The position numbers were made by a program, and so were the translations under genes. Below, one piece after another: positions 15,345 to 25,200 of a stretch of 64,000 nt of DNA. Each line of letters begins with the position of its first letter. Position 1 is the stretch's first letter. The notes under the pieces were generated by a model. It saw only the letters and a list, made by a program, of their open reading frames with translations, was not told the origin of the DNA and made no database searches. The stretch lies in contig DASRJX010000119.1 in assembly GCA_035649235.1 (NCBI GenBank), positions 1-64,000 of the forward strand, read 5' to 3'. The stretch comes from DASRJX01 sp035649235. Its GTDB lineage: Bacteria; Acidobacteriota; Polarisedimenticolia; Gp22-AA2.

Positions 15345-16444
15345 TCCAGCACCCCGTCCGGTATGGTACCGACGATCGTGACCGGAGTCCCGACCACGAC
15401 GCGCGACGCCAGATCGTCCATGTCGTCGTTGGAGAGGGCGACGCATCCCTGGGTCCAGTCCTGCGATCTCCCTCCGTCGCCGTGGATCTCGATGTTGTTG
15501 CCGATGCGTCCATCGCGCGGGACCTTTCCGGCCCGCTTCGCCAGGCGGAAGCGCTCGCGGTCGTCCTCGTTCGGGTAGTCGAGCATCAGCGCCCGATGAT
15601 AGCGGGTCTGACCCGGTCCCCGCACCTCGGTCACCTTGTAGCGTCCTTCGGGAGTGAACTCGTCGCCCGCGCGCGTCTTGGAGGCGATGCCCCCCGCCCC
15701 GAGGTCGACGGTGTAGGACGCCAGATCTTCGCGCCCGCGCACCACCAGGAGCTGCCGCCGCAGCTTATCGACCAGGATGACCGTCCGGTCCTCGCGCACC
15801 GAGAGCCGGACCGTCTCCTCGACCCAGCGCCGCCAGACGGCGGTTCGCGGACTGTCCCGGAACTCGTCGATGAAGCGGCCGATCTCCTCGACCGACGAGC
15901 GGATCTGCCCACTCCCGCGCGCCGCCGCCTCCTCAGCGCGCTCGAAATGCCCCCGCCCGAAGCTCGTGCGCCCCTCGCCGAGCGCCAGCACCGCCTTGAG
16001 GATGTCGTTCTTGATCCCCTCCCCGTCGGGCACGTGGCGGGCCAGTGCCGTGGCGCGTGCGATGTCGGCCTCCAGCCCGGACAGGGCCCTTTCGGCCCGG
16101 TCGCGCTTCAGGTCGCGCGCCGCGCGGGCATGGGAGACACAGATGTGCGCGGCCTGGACCGCCCGCGAAGTCAGAAGCGCCGCCTCGGTGAAGTCCTGCG
16201 ACCAGGAGCTCCGCTTGGACTGCAGGCGCACCTCCGCCTCCGCCCTCGCCAGAGCCGCCTGCGCGGCCGCGCAGACGGCGGGAGCGCGCAGGGCGCCTTC
16301 CGCCTCGGCCGCGCGGGCCATGGCCCGGCGCGCCGACTCGAGCTGCGTCCGGGGCGGCTGGCCGCAGGCGCAGAGCGCGAGGACGCCCGCCAGGACAGCC
16401 ACCCACCGTCGCGATCGCGGAGCCCGTGGGGCGAAGTGTCTCAC
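15341..16444 (-). CDS. L,D-transpeptidase lipoprotein with helical spacer
   Basis: A 367-residue lipoprotein. The signal sequence ends in a lipobox (VLALCACGQ, Cys about 27). A long helical region (about 35-200) is rich in Ala, Arg and Glu. The YkuD domain begins at VILVDKLRRQLLVVRG and has IEIHGDGGRSQDWTQGCVAL, giving His and Cys of the catalytic pair. It probably crosslinks peptidoglycan while held by its lipid anchor. The start is GTG; TATCTT lies 6 nt upstream (minus strand, 16456-16451), a possible -10 for a leaderless mRNA. It is first in an operon with a second L,D-transpeptidase and the Pro-rich protein. Confidence 0.87.
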   Translation of the reverse strand: MRHFAPRAPRSRRWVAVLAGVLALCACGQPPRTQLESARRAMARAAEAEGALRAPAVCAAAQAALARAEAEVRLQSKRSSWSQDFTEAALLTSRAVQAAHICVSHARAARDLKRDRAERALSGLEADIARATALARHVPDGEGIKNDILKAVLALGEGRTSFGRGHFERAEEAAARGSGQIRSSVEEIGRFIDEFRDSPRTAVWRRWVEETVRLSVREDRTVILVDKLRRQLLVVRGREDLASYTVDLGAGGIASKTRAGDEFTPEGRYKVTEVRGPGQTRYHRALMLDYPNEDDRERFRLAKRAGKVPRDGRIGNNIEIHGDGGRSQDWTQGCVALSNDDMDDLASRVVVGTPVTIVGTIPDGVLE

Positions 16445-16477
16445 CTGCTCAAGATAGGACCTGGGGCGGGAAGAATC

Positions 16478-16516
16478 ACGGGGCCCGGCCTGCCTGGGAG
16501 CCTGCCGGGGCCCCGT
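16478..16516 (-). terminator. Terminator hairpin after the coiled-coil lipoprotein gene
   Basis: ACGGGGCCCGGC (16478-16489) pairs with GCCGGGGCCCCGT (16504-16516) with a single bulge, around a 14-nt loop. It starts 14 nt after the stop at 16530 of the minus-strand lipoprotein gene and precedes the next minus-strand gene. On the minus strand it is followed by GATTCTTCCC, a weak T-tract. Confidence 0.55.
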
Positions 16517-16529
16517 TCGAGTGAGGTCG

Positions 16530-17126
16530 TTACCGTCGGGCGCCCGCCCGTTTCGCCTTCGCCGCTTCGAGCTGCGTGGCGATCGAGGTGGCCTGATCCT
16601 TCACCGAGGTCGAGCTCTCGAGCGCTTTCTTGTAATCCTCCGAGCCGAAGCTCTGGCGCGCCGCGTCGAGCGTCGACTTGAGGGTCGTGAGATCGTTCTT
16701 GAAAAGCTCGAGATCGGCCTTGGAGTCCTTGGTCACCGGAGCCACCTTGAGCGCCGCCTCCGCCGCCTGGACGGCGGTGTCGGCCGCGGCGATCGTCGCC
16801 TCGGCGTCCTTCCGGGCCTGCTCCTTATTGGCGGCAGAGGCCTCGGCGGCCTTGGCCGCGTCCTCCCGGGCCTTGGCGAGAAGTTCCTTGGCCTTGTCGT
16901 AGTTCTTGATCCACTTCTCGTTCTGGGCGCTGATCTCGGCCTGGGCCGCGCTCATGCCCTCATCGGCAGCCTTGATCTCGTTCGGAGCCCAGGTTTCCGC
17001 CTGGGCCTGCCGGGCCCGGTCCATCTCCGCCTGTGTCGAGTTGATCTCATCCTGCGGCGGCTTGGCGCAACCGACCGCGACGATCATGGAGAGTGCAGCC
17101 ATGGATACAAGCGTCGATCGTTTCAT
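16530..17126 (-). CDS. Coiled-coil lipoprotein (DUF4398-like)
   Basis: A 198-residue lipoprotein. The signal peptide ends in the lipobox VAVGCAKPP (Cys about 20). The rest is almost entirely helical with Ala/Lys/Glu heptads (for example AKELLAKAREDAAKAAEASA and ADTAVQAAEAALKVAP). Such proteins resemble DUF4398 or Lpp-like envelope spacers. AAGGAGG is well placed before the ATG. Neighbours that crosslink peptidoglycan suggest a structural cell-envelope role, which is inference; no enzymatic motif is present. Confidence 0.82.
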   Translation of the reverse strand: MKRSTLVSMAALSMIVAVGCAKPPQDEINSTQAEMDRARQAQAETWAPNEIKAADEGMSAAQAEISAQNEKWIKNYDKAKELLAKAREDAAKAAEASAANKEQARKDAEATIAAADTAVQAAEAALKVAPVTKDSKADLELFKNDLTTLKSTLDAARQSFGSEDYKKALESSTSVKDQATSIATQLEAAKAKRAGARR

Positions 17127-17280
17127 AGTTTGAGGTCGCCTCCTTGGCCAGGTGCCAGAGTTCAGTGGTCAACAACTCACGGACGGTCTGACGGCTTCGC
17201 TCCTTGCTTGTCCAGCTTCGAGCGCCTCACCTCCTCCCGCCGAGAGGGCCGAGAGGATACCAGAATCGGGCCGGCCCTGA

Positions 17281-18120
17281 CTATTGGGCGGCGTTCCCAC
17301 CTTCGATCAGCTCCCCCGCGCGCCGGGAGGCCCGCACGACGGCCTTGATCAGGGTGACGCGGAGCCCGCCCTCCTCCAGCTCCAGGAGGCCGTCGATGGT
17401 GCATCCGGCCGGTGTCGTGACGATGTCCTTCAGCTTCGCCGGATGCTCCCCCGACTCGAGGACCATCGCCGCGGACCCGAGGACCATCTGCGCGGCGAGC
17501 GTGGTCGCCACGTCGCGCGGCAGGCCCACCTTGACGCCGCCCTCCGCGAGGGACTCGATCACCACGTAGATGTAGGCCGGGCCGGAGGCGGAGAGGCCGG
17601 TCACGGCGTCCATGTGGCGCTCCTCGAGCGACAGGCAGCGTCCCAGAGGGGCGAAGACCTGCCGCGCCAGCTCCAGGTGCTCGGGGCGGGCGTGCCGGCC
17701 GGCGGCGAGCACCGTCATCCCCTGCCGGATCAGGCACGGAGTGTTCGGCATGGCGCGCACGACCGGCACCCCCGGGCGCAGCCGCCGTTCGATGTAGGAC
17801 GTCCCCACCGAGGCCGCGACGGATACGACCAGCTGATCGCGCCGGACGTGCTTCCTGATGTCGCGCAGGACCTCCGCCATCGCCTGCGGCTTGACGGCCA
17901 GCAGGATGAGCCGCGCCCCGCGCACCGCCCGGTCGTTGCGCGGCGTCACCTCCACGCCGAGACGGTCGGCGATCGACTGCAGCCGCTCCGGCTGCCGTGC
18001 GGTGGCGACGAGATCGCCGCGGCCGACGAGCCGCGTCGAGACCAGCGCGGCCATCAGGCTCTCGCCGATCTTCCCCGCCCCGAGGACGGCGATCCGGCCG
18101 AGGGACTCCTTGCGCGCCAT
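17281..18120 (-). CDS. proC: Pyrroline-5-carboxylate reductase
   Basis: A 279-residue enzyme that reduces pyrroline-5-carboxylate to proline with NAD(P)H in the cytoplasm, the last step of proline synthesis. The N-terminal Rossmann motif is IAVLGAGKIGESLM. The family block VVRAMPNTPCLIRQGMTVLA is at about residues 117-136, and the C-terminal signature includes TGLSASGPAYIYVVIESLAEGGVK. Length and order are normal. It is 46 bp downstream of the urate-oxidase-like membrane gene on the same strand; the functional link between the two is unclear. The spacer 17127-17280 holds only the upstream region of the lipoprotein gene. Confidence 0.95.
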   Translation of the reverse strand: MARKESLGRIAVLGAGKIGESLMAALVSTRLVGRGDLVATARQPERLQSIADRLGVEVTPRNDRAVRGARLILLAVKPQAMAEVLRDIRKHVRRDQLVVSVAASVGTSYIERRLRPGVPVVRAMPNTPCLIRQGMTVLAAGRHARPEHLELARQVFAPLGRCLSLEERHMDAVTGLSASGPAYIYVVIESLAEGGVKVGLPRDVATTLAAQMVLGSAAMVLESGEHPAKLKDIVTTPAGCTIDGLLELEEGGLRVTLIKAVVRASRRAGELIEGGNAAQ

Positions 18121-18165
18121 CGGATGCTCCTCGAGCCAACGGTCCGGCCCGCCGGGGACCGGGGC

Positions 18166-18936
18166 TCAGTACCGGGCCGGAGACGGCGCGGCCGACCTGC
18201 TGAAGAGGAACGAGGCGACGAGAAAGCCGGCGACGACGAATCCGAGGGCGAAGACCCATCCCCCCGGCCCGCCGTACACGGTCGGGTAATGGTTGCTGAC
18301 CATGAGGAACAGCAACGGGACGGACATGAACGTGTTGTGACGGGAGCGCATGCCCGCGAGCGCGACGATCGCGGCGTCCGGCGCCTGGCCGTCCTTGATG
18401 GCCGCGATGATCTTCCGCTGCGAAGGCCAGATGCGCATCCAGACGTTCGCGGCCATGATCGTCCCCAGGATGGATCCCACGTGGATGAAGACCGCCCGGC
18501 CCGTGAACACCCTGCTGAGACCCCAGGTGATGGCCGCCAGCAGGACGAGCGAGACCACGGTGCCGGCCATGACGTTGGACTTCAGCCCCGTCTTCCAGAG
18601 GGCGTCGTAGAGGCCGAAGCCGACCAGCAGCACCCCGAGGCCGATGATCGAACCGACGCCCAGGCTCATCGTCGATTCCGGCTCCAGGAGCGTGCCGCCC
18701 ATGTAGTAGACGACGCCCAGGAGCAGGATGCCGGTGACCCACGTCCAGGCCGCTCCCCAGCGGAACCAGTAGAGCGCCCTCGGCATCAGTTCGGGGACCA
18801 CCTTTTTCTTGGACTCGGCGTCATAGGTCTTGGCGACCTGGGCGTTGACGAAATTGAAGAAGTAGAGGTGGCCGATCCAGAGCACGCCCGCCAGCACGTG
18901 AATCCATCGGAAGACGATGTTCAGCCACTCGTTCAT
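18166..18936 (-). CDS. Polytopic membrane protein, urate oxidase N-terminal (PuuD/DUF989) type
   Basis: A 256-residue membrane protein with about seven to eight hydrophobic helices. It starts MNEWLNIVFRWIHVLAGVLW and contains GHLYFFNFVNAQVAKTYD and WPSQRKIIAAIKDG, and ends in a helix plus a short tail. The IHVxAGxxWIG..YFFNF pattern is that of the membrane domain of PuuD urate oxidases, which carry a C-terminal cytochrome c; that domain is missing here. Stand-alone forms are common and of unproven function, perhaps quinone or heme linked. GAGGAGGG precedes the ATG. No purine-degradation gene is nearby, so urate oxidation is not claimed. Confidence 0.78.
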   Translation of the reverse strand: MNEWLNIVFRWIHVLAGVLWIGHLYFFNFVNAQVAKTYDAESKKKVVPELMPRALYWFRWGAAWTWVTGILLLGVVYYMGGTLLEPESTMSLGVGSIIGLGVLLVGFGLYDALWKTGLKSNVMAGTVVSLVLLAAITWGLSRVFTGRAVFIHVGSILGTIMAANVWMRIWPSQRKIIAAIKDGQAPDAAIVALAGMRSRHNTFMSVPLLFLMVSNHYPTVYGGPGGWVFALGFVVAGFLVASFLFSRSAAPSPARY

Positions 18937-19069
18937 CCTGATGTTCCCTCCTCTCCATGCCTCGACGCAAAGCGGGCCACAATCTATGCCAATTCGGCGC
19001 GACGGCGCAACGGGGCGAGGCGCGCCGCGGTCCGGGACTCGTCCGACCCAGGCCCCGTCGTTTCGCGTC

Positions 19070-19098
19070 TTGTCCGCCGGCGGCCGTGGGCGTATATT
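19070..19098 (+). promoter_or_regulatory. Promoter of the metal-efflux operon, near-leaderless
   Basis: TTGTCC (19070-19075), a 17-nt spacer and TATATT (19093-19098, five of six consensus) lie just upstream of the ATG at 19108, leaving 9 nt between -10 and start codon. The 171-bp divergent gap 18937-19107 holds no other evident feature. Confidence 0.65.
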
Positions 19099-19107
19099 TC
19101 CGGCGTC

Positions 19108-19482
19108 ATGCAGGCCTCGCGCTGGTTCACGGCATCCCTTCTGGCGGCCATCCTCTGGACCGCCGCCGTGGCTCCTCTGCTCCCCTCGTCGGATGGCGGA
19201 TTGATGCCGTGCTGCGAGGCAGGACGTCCTTGCGGCCCGGCGCTGCAGGCGACCGGCTGCTGCCGGCTCGACGCCGCCTCGGATCGGGCGGTCGGGCTGG
19301 CCGCGGCCGTCACGCGGAGCCCGGCGTCCTTCAAGGCACACTTGTCGCCGGTGCCCGCGCTCCCCGCCTTCGCCTTTGCTCCGCCGCTCCTGGCCCGGTT
19401 GGCCCTGGCCTTCGCCACGGAGTCGCCACCCCGCGTGGCCGCCTTGCCGATCTACCTTCTGAACGCCGCGATCCTGCGCTGA
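19108..19482 (+). CDS. Small exported Cys-containing protein upstream of Cus-like efflux genes
   Basis: A 124-residue protein not recognised as a named family. It has a signal peptide or anchor (about 5-23, WFTASLLAAILWTAAVAP) and a Cys-rich segment PCCEAGRPCG with a following GCC (residues about 35-52). A second hydrophobic stretch (LPAFAFAPPLLARLALAFA) precedes the short tail. The position directly before a TolC-CusB-CusA set and the clustered thiols suggest a periplasmic metal-binding accessory protein, by inference. Translation probably starts at the ATG at 19108 because homologous architecture begins with a positively charged residue before the helix and the promoter sits immediately upstream. 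A 101-bp gap follows. Confidence 0.65.
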   Translation: MQASRWFTASLLAAILWTAAVAPLLPSSDGGLMPCCEAGRPCGPALQATGCCRLDAASDRAVGLAAAVTRSPASFKAHLSPVPALPAFAFAPPLLARLALAFATESPPRVAALPIYLLNAAILR

Positions 19483-19583
19483 TCGTCACACCTCGCATCG
19501 ATTTCCCGCGTCCCGAGAATCTCTGATCGTGTCCGCGGGGCTGCCGCCTCGGGCGGCGGGCTCCGCGGCTTCCGAGGTGTGCC

Positions 19584-20936
19584 GTGCGACCAGCTCTCGT
19601 CGTTCGAAGGTCCCGTATCACGCTCTTTCCCTGCGCCTTGCTGCTGGCCGGGGCCGCCTTCCCTGCTCCAGGAGGCCAGGGAGACCCGACTCCCGTGTCG
19701 TCCGGCGCAGCCCCCGCCGACCTGGCGCGCCTGATCGAGGAGGCGCTCGCGGGGCACCCCGGCTTGAAAGCCGCCTCGGCGCGCATCGTGGCGTCGCAGG
19801 GTCTGGCCGCGCAGGCGGAGGCGCCGCCCGACCCCGAAATCAGCGTCGCCTACGTCAACGATGGCGTGTCGAGCTTCACGCTGGGAGACAGCGAGTTCAC
19901 GACGCTCGCCTTCACCTGGACGCAGGAGGTGCCCTATCCCGGCAAGCGCCGCGGAGCCGGCGAAGTCGCGCGTCAGGGGATCGCCATGGCCTCCCTCGAG
20001 CAGAACCGGGCGCGGCTCGAGATCGCGTCGAACGTCAAGATCGCCTACGCCGACCTCTACCTGCTCGACAGGTCCGGGGCCATTCTCGAAGAGACGAGGG
20101 CGATCCTCGATTCGCTGGCGCAGACGGCGATGCGGCGCTACGAGGTCGGCGAGGGGATCCAGGAGACCGTCCTCAAGGCGCAGACGGGCCTGCTGCGGGT
20201 CGACGCCCAGATCCTGCGCCTGCGCCAGGATCGGAGGGCCGCCGAGGCGCGGCTCAACGCCGCGGTCGGGCGCGCGGTCGAGACATCGGTCGGATCGGCC
20301 ACGACGCTCCCCGAAGGCGGCCTGCCTCCGGATCCCGAGGCGCTGGCCGACACCGCCGTCGCCAGCTCACCCGGGATCGCGGTCCTCGACGCGGCGGTGC
20401 GGCGGCAGGAGGCCGAGGCGCGGCTCGCGCGCGTGGACCTGAAGCCGGACTTCCTCTGGTCAGCGTCCTACCAGAACCGGGGGGGCCTCGATCCGATGGT
20501 GGGCGCGATGTTCGGCGTCCGCCTGCCGGTCCACAAAGAGCAGAAGCAGTCGCAGGCCCTCCATCAGGCCGAGGCGGAGCTGGAGGTGGCCCGCCGCCAG
20601 CTGGACGATCGGCGGCTCACGACGCGCGCCGCCGTGATCGAGCTGGTCGCGCGGGCCGAGCGGTCCGAGCAGCTCGCGACTCTCTACGATCAGGGGCTGA
20701 TCCCACAGGCCCGCGCGGCCCTGGAATCGGCCCTGGCGTCCTACGCGGTCGGGCGCATCGCCTTTCTCGACGTGCTGAACGACCTGACCGTCCTTCTGGA
20801 ATCCCGCATCGAGCTCGCCACGCAGCAGTCGGACCGGATGCGGTCCGTGGCGGGCCTGGAGCCGCTCGTCGGGTTGGATCTGATCCCGGCCTCGCCCACG
20901 GTCCCCACAGGAGGATCCGATGCCTTCCCTCGCTAG
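19584..20936 (+). CDS. Outer-membrane efflux channel (TolC/CusC family)
   Basis: A 450-residue outer membrane factor. A signal peptide (about 10-28, ITLFPCALLLAGAAFPA) is followed by two repeats of the OEP domain (about 45-225 and 240-430), each with long amphipathic helices; blocks such as EEALAGHPGLKAASARI and FTWTQEVPYPGKRRG are typical of CusC/CzcC channels. It forms the trimeric tunnel for the CusBA pump. The GTG start overlaps no upstream gene. Its last 17 bp overlap the adaptor gene, so the two are translationally coupled. Confidence 0.9.
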   Translation: MRPALVVRRSRITLFPCALLLAGAAFPAPGGQGDPTPVSSGAAPADLARLIEEALAGHPGLKAASARIVASQGLAAQAEAPPDPEISVAYVNDGVSSFTLGDSEFTTLAFTWTQEVPYPGKRRGAGEVARQGIAMASLEQNRARLEIASNVKIAYADLYLLDRSGAILEETRAILDSLAQTAMRRYEVGEGIQETVLKAQTGLLRVDAQILRLRQDRRAAEARLNAAVGRAVETSVGSATTLPEGGLPPDPEALADTAVASSPGIAVLDAAVRRQEAEARLARVDLKPDFLWSASYQNRGGLDPMVGAMFGVRLPVHKEQKQSQALHQAEAELEVARRQLDDRRLTTRAAVIELVARAERSEQLATLYDQGLIPQARAALESALASYAVGRIAFLDVLNDLTVLLESRIELATQQSDRMRSVAGLEPLVGLDLIPASPTVPTGGSDAFPR

Positions 20937-22293
20937 GCGACGGGCCGCGTGGATGGGACTCGGCGTCCTGCTCGGCGCCGCGCTGGTCCTGGCTGGGCTC
21001 CGCCTGCTCGGGCGCGGCTCGGAGGAGGGCGCGGACCGCGGTCCCGCCACGCCGGCCCGCGCATCCGCAGCCGCGAAACCGCTCTATCACTGTCCGATGC
21101 ATCCGGCGATGGTGTCCGACCAGCCGGCGGACTGCCCCATCTGCGGCATGCGCATGGTCCCCCGGGAACCGGCAGGAGCCGGCGAATCGACGTCCTCCCC
21201 GGAGGTCCCGCACGGGCGGGAGAGCGCGGGGCCCGTCGACGCGCGCCGTGTCGAGGGCCTGGCCGGCGTGCGGATCCCGCTGCGCAAGCAGCAGCTCATC
21301 GGCGTGCGCACGGAGGAGGCCAGGGCGATCTCCTTCGTCCGCCGGATCCGCACGGTGGGACGCGTCACCGCGGACGAGAGCCACCTGCATCACGTTCACT
21401 CGAAGGCCGAGGGATGGATCGAGGTGATGCACGTCAATGCCCAGGGCGTCAAGGTCCGGAAGGGACAGCCGCTCCTGGCGATCTACAGCCCCGAGCTGGT
21501 CGCGACGCAGGAGGAGTATCTCCTGGCTCGGCGCGCGCGGCAGGCCTCCGACGTGACGTCTCTTCCCGAGATGAACCGCACCGGCGACGGCCTCCTCTCC
21601 AGCGCCAGGCGGCGCCTGACGCACTTCGGGCTGAGCGCGGCCCAGGTCGAGGAGCTGGAGAGGACCGGCGTCCCATCCCGCACCGTGACCCTGTACGCCC
21701 CGCTCTCCGGCTACGTGACCGCGCGCAACGTCACCCAGGGGGAGAAGATCGGCCCCGACACGGCGCTCCTCGACATCGCCGATCTGTCGCGAGTCTGGGT
21801 CATCGCGTCCATCTACGAGTACGAGCTGCCGTTCGTCCGCAGCGGGCAAGTCGCGACCGTGACCCTGTCCTACGTGCCCGGCCGGTCCTTCCAGGGGCGC
21901 GTCTCGCTGGTCTATCCGGTGCTGGAGGAGGGCACGCGGACAGTCCAGGTCCGCGTGGAGTTCGACAATCCCGACCTGCTCCTGAAGCCGGAGATGTACG
22001 CCGACGTCGCCATCGAGAGCGACCTCGGGCTCCGGCTCGCGGTGCCCGAGAGCGCCGTCCTCTCCTCGGGGGCCCGGGACGTCGTCTTCGTGGAACAGGG
22101 GGACGGCTTCTTCGAGCCGCGCGAGGTCAGCATCGGCGCGCGGCTCCCCGACATCGTCGAGATCCTCGACGGCGTCTCCGAAGGCGACAGGGTCGTCGCC
22201 TCCGGGACGTTCTTCGTCGACTCCGAATCGAAACTCAAGGCGGCACTCGAGGCGACCGCGCCGTCAGGCCCCAAACCGGAGCACCGGCACTGA
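20920..22293 (+). CDS. cusB: RND efflux adaptor CusB-like with heavy-metal-binding domain
   Basis: A 457-residue adaptor. An N-terminal anchor (about 11-31) precedes a heavy-metal-binding HMBD motif at residues 56-80 (YHCPMHP, CPICGMRM), which has Cys and Met ligands. Then follow lipoyl, hairpin and beta-barrel domains (GWIEVMHVNAQGVKVRKGQP, TLYAPLSGYVTARNVTQGE). The HMBD is found in CusB-type proteins of Cu(I)/Ag(I) pumps and delivers metal to the pump. The stop overlaps the pump ATG (TGATG at 22291-22295). Upstream it overlaps the channel gene by 17 bp. Confidence 0.9.
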   Translation: MPSLARRRAAWMGLGVLLGAALVLAGLRLLGRGSEEGADRGPATPARASAAAKPLYHCPMHPAMVSDQPADCPICGMRMVPREPAGAGESTSSPEVPHGRESAGPVDARRVEGLAGVRIPLRKQQLIGVRTEEARAISFVRRIRTVGRVTADESHLHHVHSKAEGWIEVMHVNAQGVKVRKGQPLLAIYSPELVATQEEYLLARRARQASDVTSLPEMNRTGDGLLSSARRRLTHFGLSAAQVEELERTGVPSRTVTLYAPLSGYVTARNVTQGEKIGPDTALLDIADLSRVWVIASIYEYELPFVRSGQVATVTLSYVPGRSFQGRVSLVYPVLEEGTRTVQVRVEFDNPDLLLKPEMYADVAIESDLGLRLAVPESAVLSSGARDVVFVEQGDGFFEPREVSIGARLPDIVEILDGVSEGDRVVASGTFFVDSESKLKAALEATAPSGPKPEHRH

Positions 22294-25200
22294 TGGTCGA
22301 GCGGATCATCGAGTTCTCGGCGCGCAACAAGGTCATCGTCCTCGTGCTGACGGCCGTGGCGGTGGCGATGGCGGTGCACGCCATGCACAACGTGCCTCTG
22401 GACGCGATCCCGGACCTGTCCGACACGCAGGTCATCGTCTATTCGCGGTGGGACCGCAGTCCCGACATCCTGGAGGACCAGGTCACCTACCCAATCATCA
22501 CCGCCCTCCTCGGGGTGCCGAGGGTCAAGGCGGTCCGCGGCTTCTCGGACTTCGGGTTCTCGTATGTCTACGTCATCTTCCAGGACGGCACGGATCTCTA
22601 CTGGGCCCGCAGCCGGACGCTCGAGTATCTGAACAAGATCCTCCCCCGCCTGCCGGAGGGCGTCCGCACGGAGATGGGGCCGGACGCCACGGGCGTCGGC
22701 TGGGTCTATAAGTATGCCCTCGTGGACCGCACCGGCCGGCACGACCTGTCCGAGATCCGCTCCTTCCAGGACTGGTACCTCCGCTACTGGCTGCAGAGCG
22801 TCCCTGGCGTGGCGGAGGTCGCCTCGATCGGCGGGTTCCAGAAGCAGTACCAGGTGACCGTCGATCCCGATACGCTGCTCGCCCTGAAGATCCCGATCTC
22901 CCGAGTGGTCGAGGCGATCCGCCAGGGGAACAACGACGTCGGCGGGCGCGTGGTGGAGTTCTCCGGGGCCGAATACATGGTCCGAGGACGAGGCTACGCC
23001 CGCTCCGTCCAGGACCTCGGGCAGATCGTCGTCGGGGGCGACGGCAAGGGCGTCCCGGTGCTCGTGCGGGACGTGGCCCGCGTGACGCTGGGACCCGACA
23101 TCCGGCGGGGCGTCGTCGACCTGGACGGGATCGGCGACACGGTGGGCGGCATCGTCATCATGCGCTCCGGCGAGAACGCCCTGAACGTCATCCACCGGGT
23201 CAAGGAGAAGATCGACGGCGTCCGTGCCTCGCTGCCTCCGGGCGTGGAGCTGGTGCCGACCTACGACCGGTCGGAGCTGATCCAGCGATCCATCGACAAC
23301 CTCAAGCACGAGCTGGTGCTGGAGATGATCATCGTCAGCTTGGTCATCCTGATCTTCCTCTGGCACATCCCTTCGGCCATCGTGCCGATCGTCACCATCC
23401 CGGTCAGCGTCCTGCTGGCCTTCATCCCCATGTACCTCATGGGGATCACCTCCAACATCATGTCCCTGGCCGGGATCGCCATGAGCATCGGGGTGCTCGT
23501 GGACGGCGCCATCGTCGAGGTGGAGAACGCCTACAAGAAGCTGCAGCTCTGGGAGGCCGGGGGCCGGGTCGGTGACTACCACAGGATTCGCCTCGAGGCG
23601 CTCAAGGAGGTCGGTCCATCGGTCTTCTTCTCCCTCCTCGTCATCGCCGTGGCCTTCCTGCCGATCTTCACGCTGGTCGATCAGGCGGGTCGCCTCTTCA
23701 AGCCTCTCGCCTACACCAAGACCCTGGCGATGGCGCTCGCGGCGGTCCTGGCGATCACGCTCGATCCCGCGATGCGCATGCTGTTCACCCGGATGGATCC
23801 GATCCAGTTCCGGCCGCGATGGCTCGCGTGGCTGGCCCACCACGCGGTGGTCGGGACCTACTATCCGGAGGAGAAACATCCGATCAGCCGGATCCTGTTC
23901 CGGATCTACGAGCCGGCCTGCCGCCTGGTCCTCGACTGGCCGAAGACGACCGTGGCCACGGCCTTCCTCCTCGTCCTCAGCACGATCCCCGTCTACCTCG
24001 GGCTCGGGTCGGAGTTCTTCCCGCCGCTCGACGAAGGGTCCCTGCTCTACATGCCCACCACGCTCCCGGGGCTGGCGGTGACCGAAGCCGAGCGCCTCGT
24101 CCAGACGACGGACCGCCTGATCGCCGAGGTACCGGAAGTCGTGCGCGTGTTCGGGAAGGCGGGACGCGCCGAGACCTCGACCGACCCGGCGCCCTTCTCG
24201 ATGCTCGAGACCACCATCCTCCTCAAGCCGCATTCCGAATGGCGCCGGGCAAAGCGCTTCTACTCCAACTGGCCCGAGATCCTCCAGGCGCCGCTGCGCC
24301 GGATCTGGCCGGATCGAATCACGCGCGAGGACCTGATCGCCGAGCTGGACCAGAGGCTGAGGCTTCCCGGCGTGAGGAACGCCTGGACCATGCCGATCAA
24401 GAACCGCATCGACATGCTGACGACCGGCATCAGGACGCCGATCGGTCTCAAGATCTTCGGGGCCGACCTCACCGTCATCGAGCGCATCGGTTCGCAGATC
24501 GAGGCGGCCCTGCGGCGGCTCCCGCGGACGCGCAGCATCTACGCCGAGCGGACGGCCGGAGGGTATTTCCTCGACTTCGACCTCCGCCGCGACGAGCTGG
24601 CGCGCTACGGACTCAGCGTCCAGGAGGCCCAGATGGTCATCCTCACAGCCATCGGCGGGGAGCCGATCACTACGACCGTGGAGGGCCGCGAGCGGTACAC
24701 GGTCAGCGTCCGCTACCCTCGCGAGTTGCGCGACAACCTGGACCGCCTCCGGCGCGTCCTCGTCCCCACGCCGTCCGGGGCGCAGGTGCCGCTCGCCCAG
24801 CTCGCGGACATCCGGACGACAACGGGGCCCGCGATGATCCGGGACGAGAACGGCATGCTCGCCGGCTACGTGTACGTGGACATCTCGGGCTCGGACCTGG
24901 GAGGGTACGTCTCGGAGGCGAAGGAGGCCGTGGCACGGTCGGTCAGCGTGCCGACCGGCTACACGGTGCAGTGGAGTGGACAGTACGAGAACATGCTGCG
25001 GGTGCGCGAGCGGCTGAAGATCGTCGTGCCGGCCACCCTCGTCATCATCGTCCTCCTCCTCTACATGAACACGCGATCCGCCGTGAAGGCCGGCATCGTC
25101 ATGCTCGCCGTGCCGTTCTCCCTGATCGGCGCCGTCTGGCTCCTCTACCTCCTCGGGTACAACATCTCGATCGCCGTCTGGGTCGGGATGATCGCCCTCA

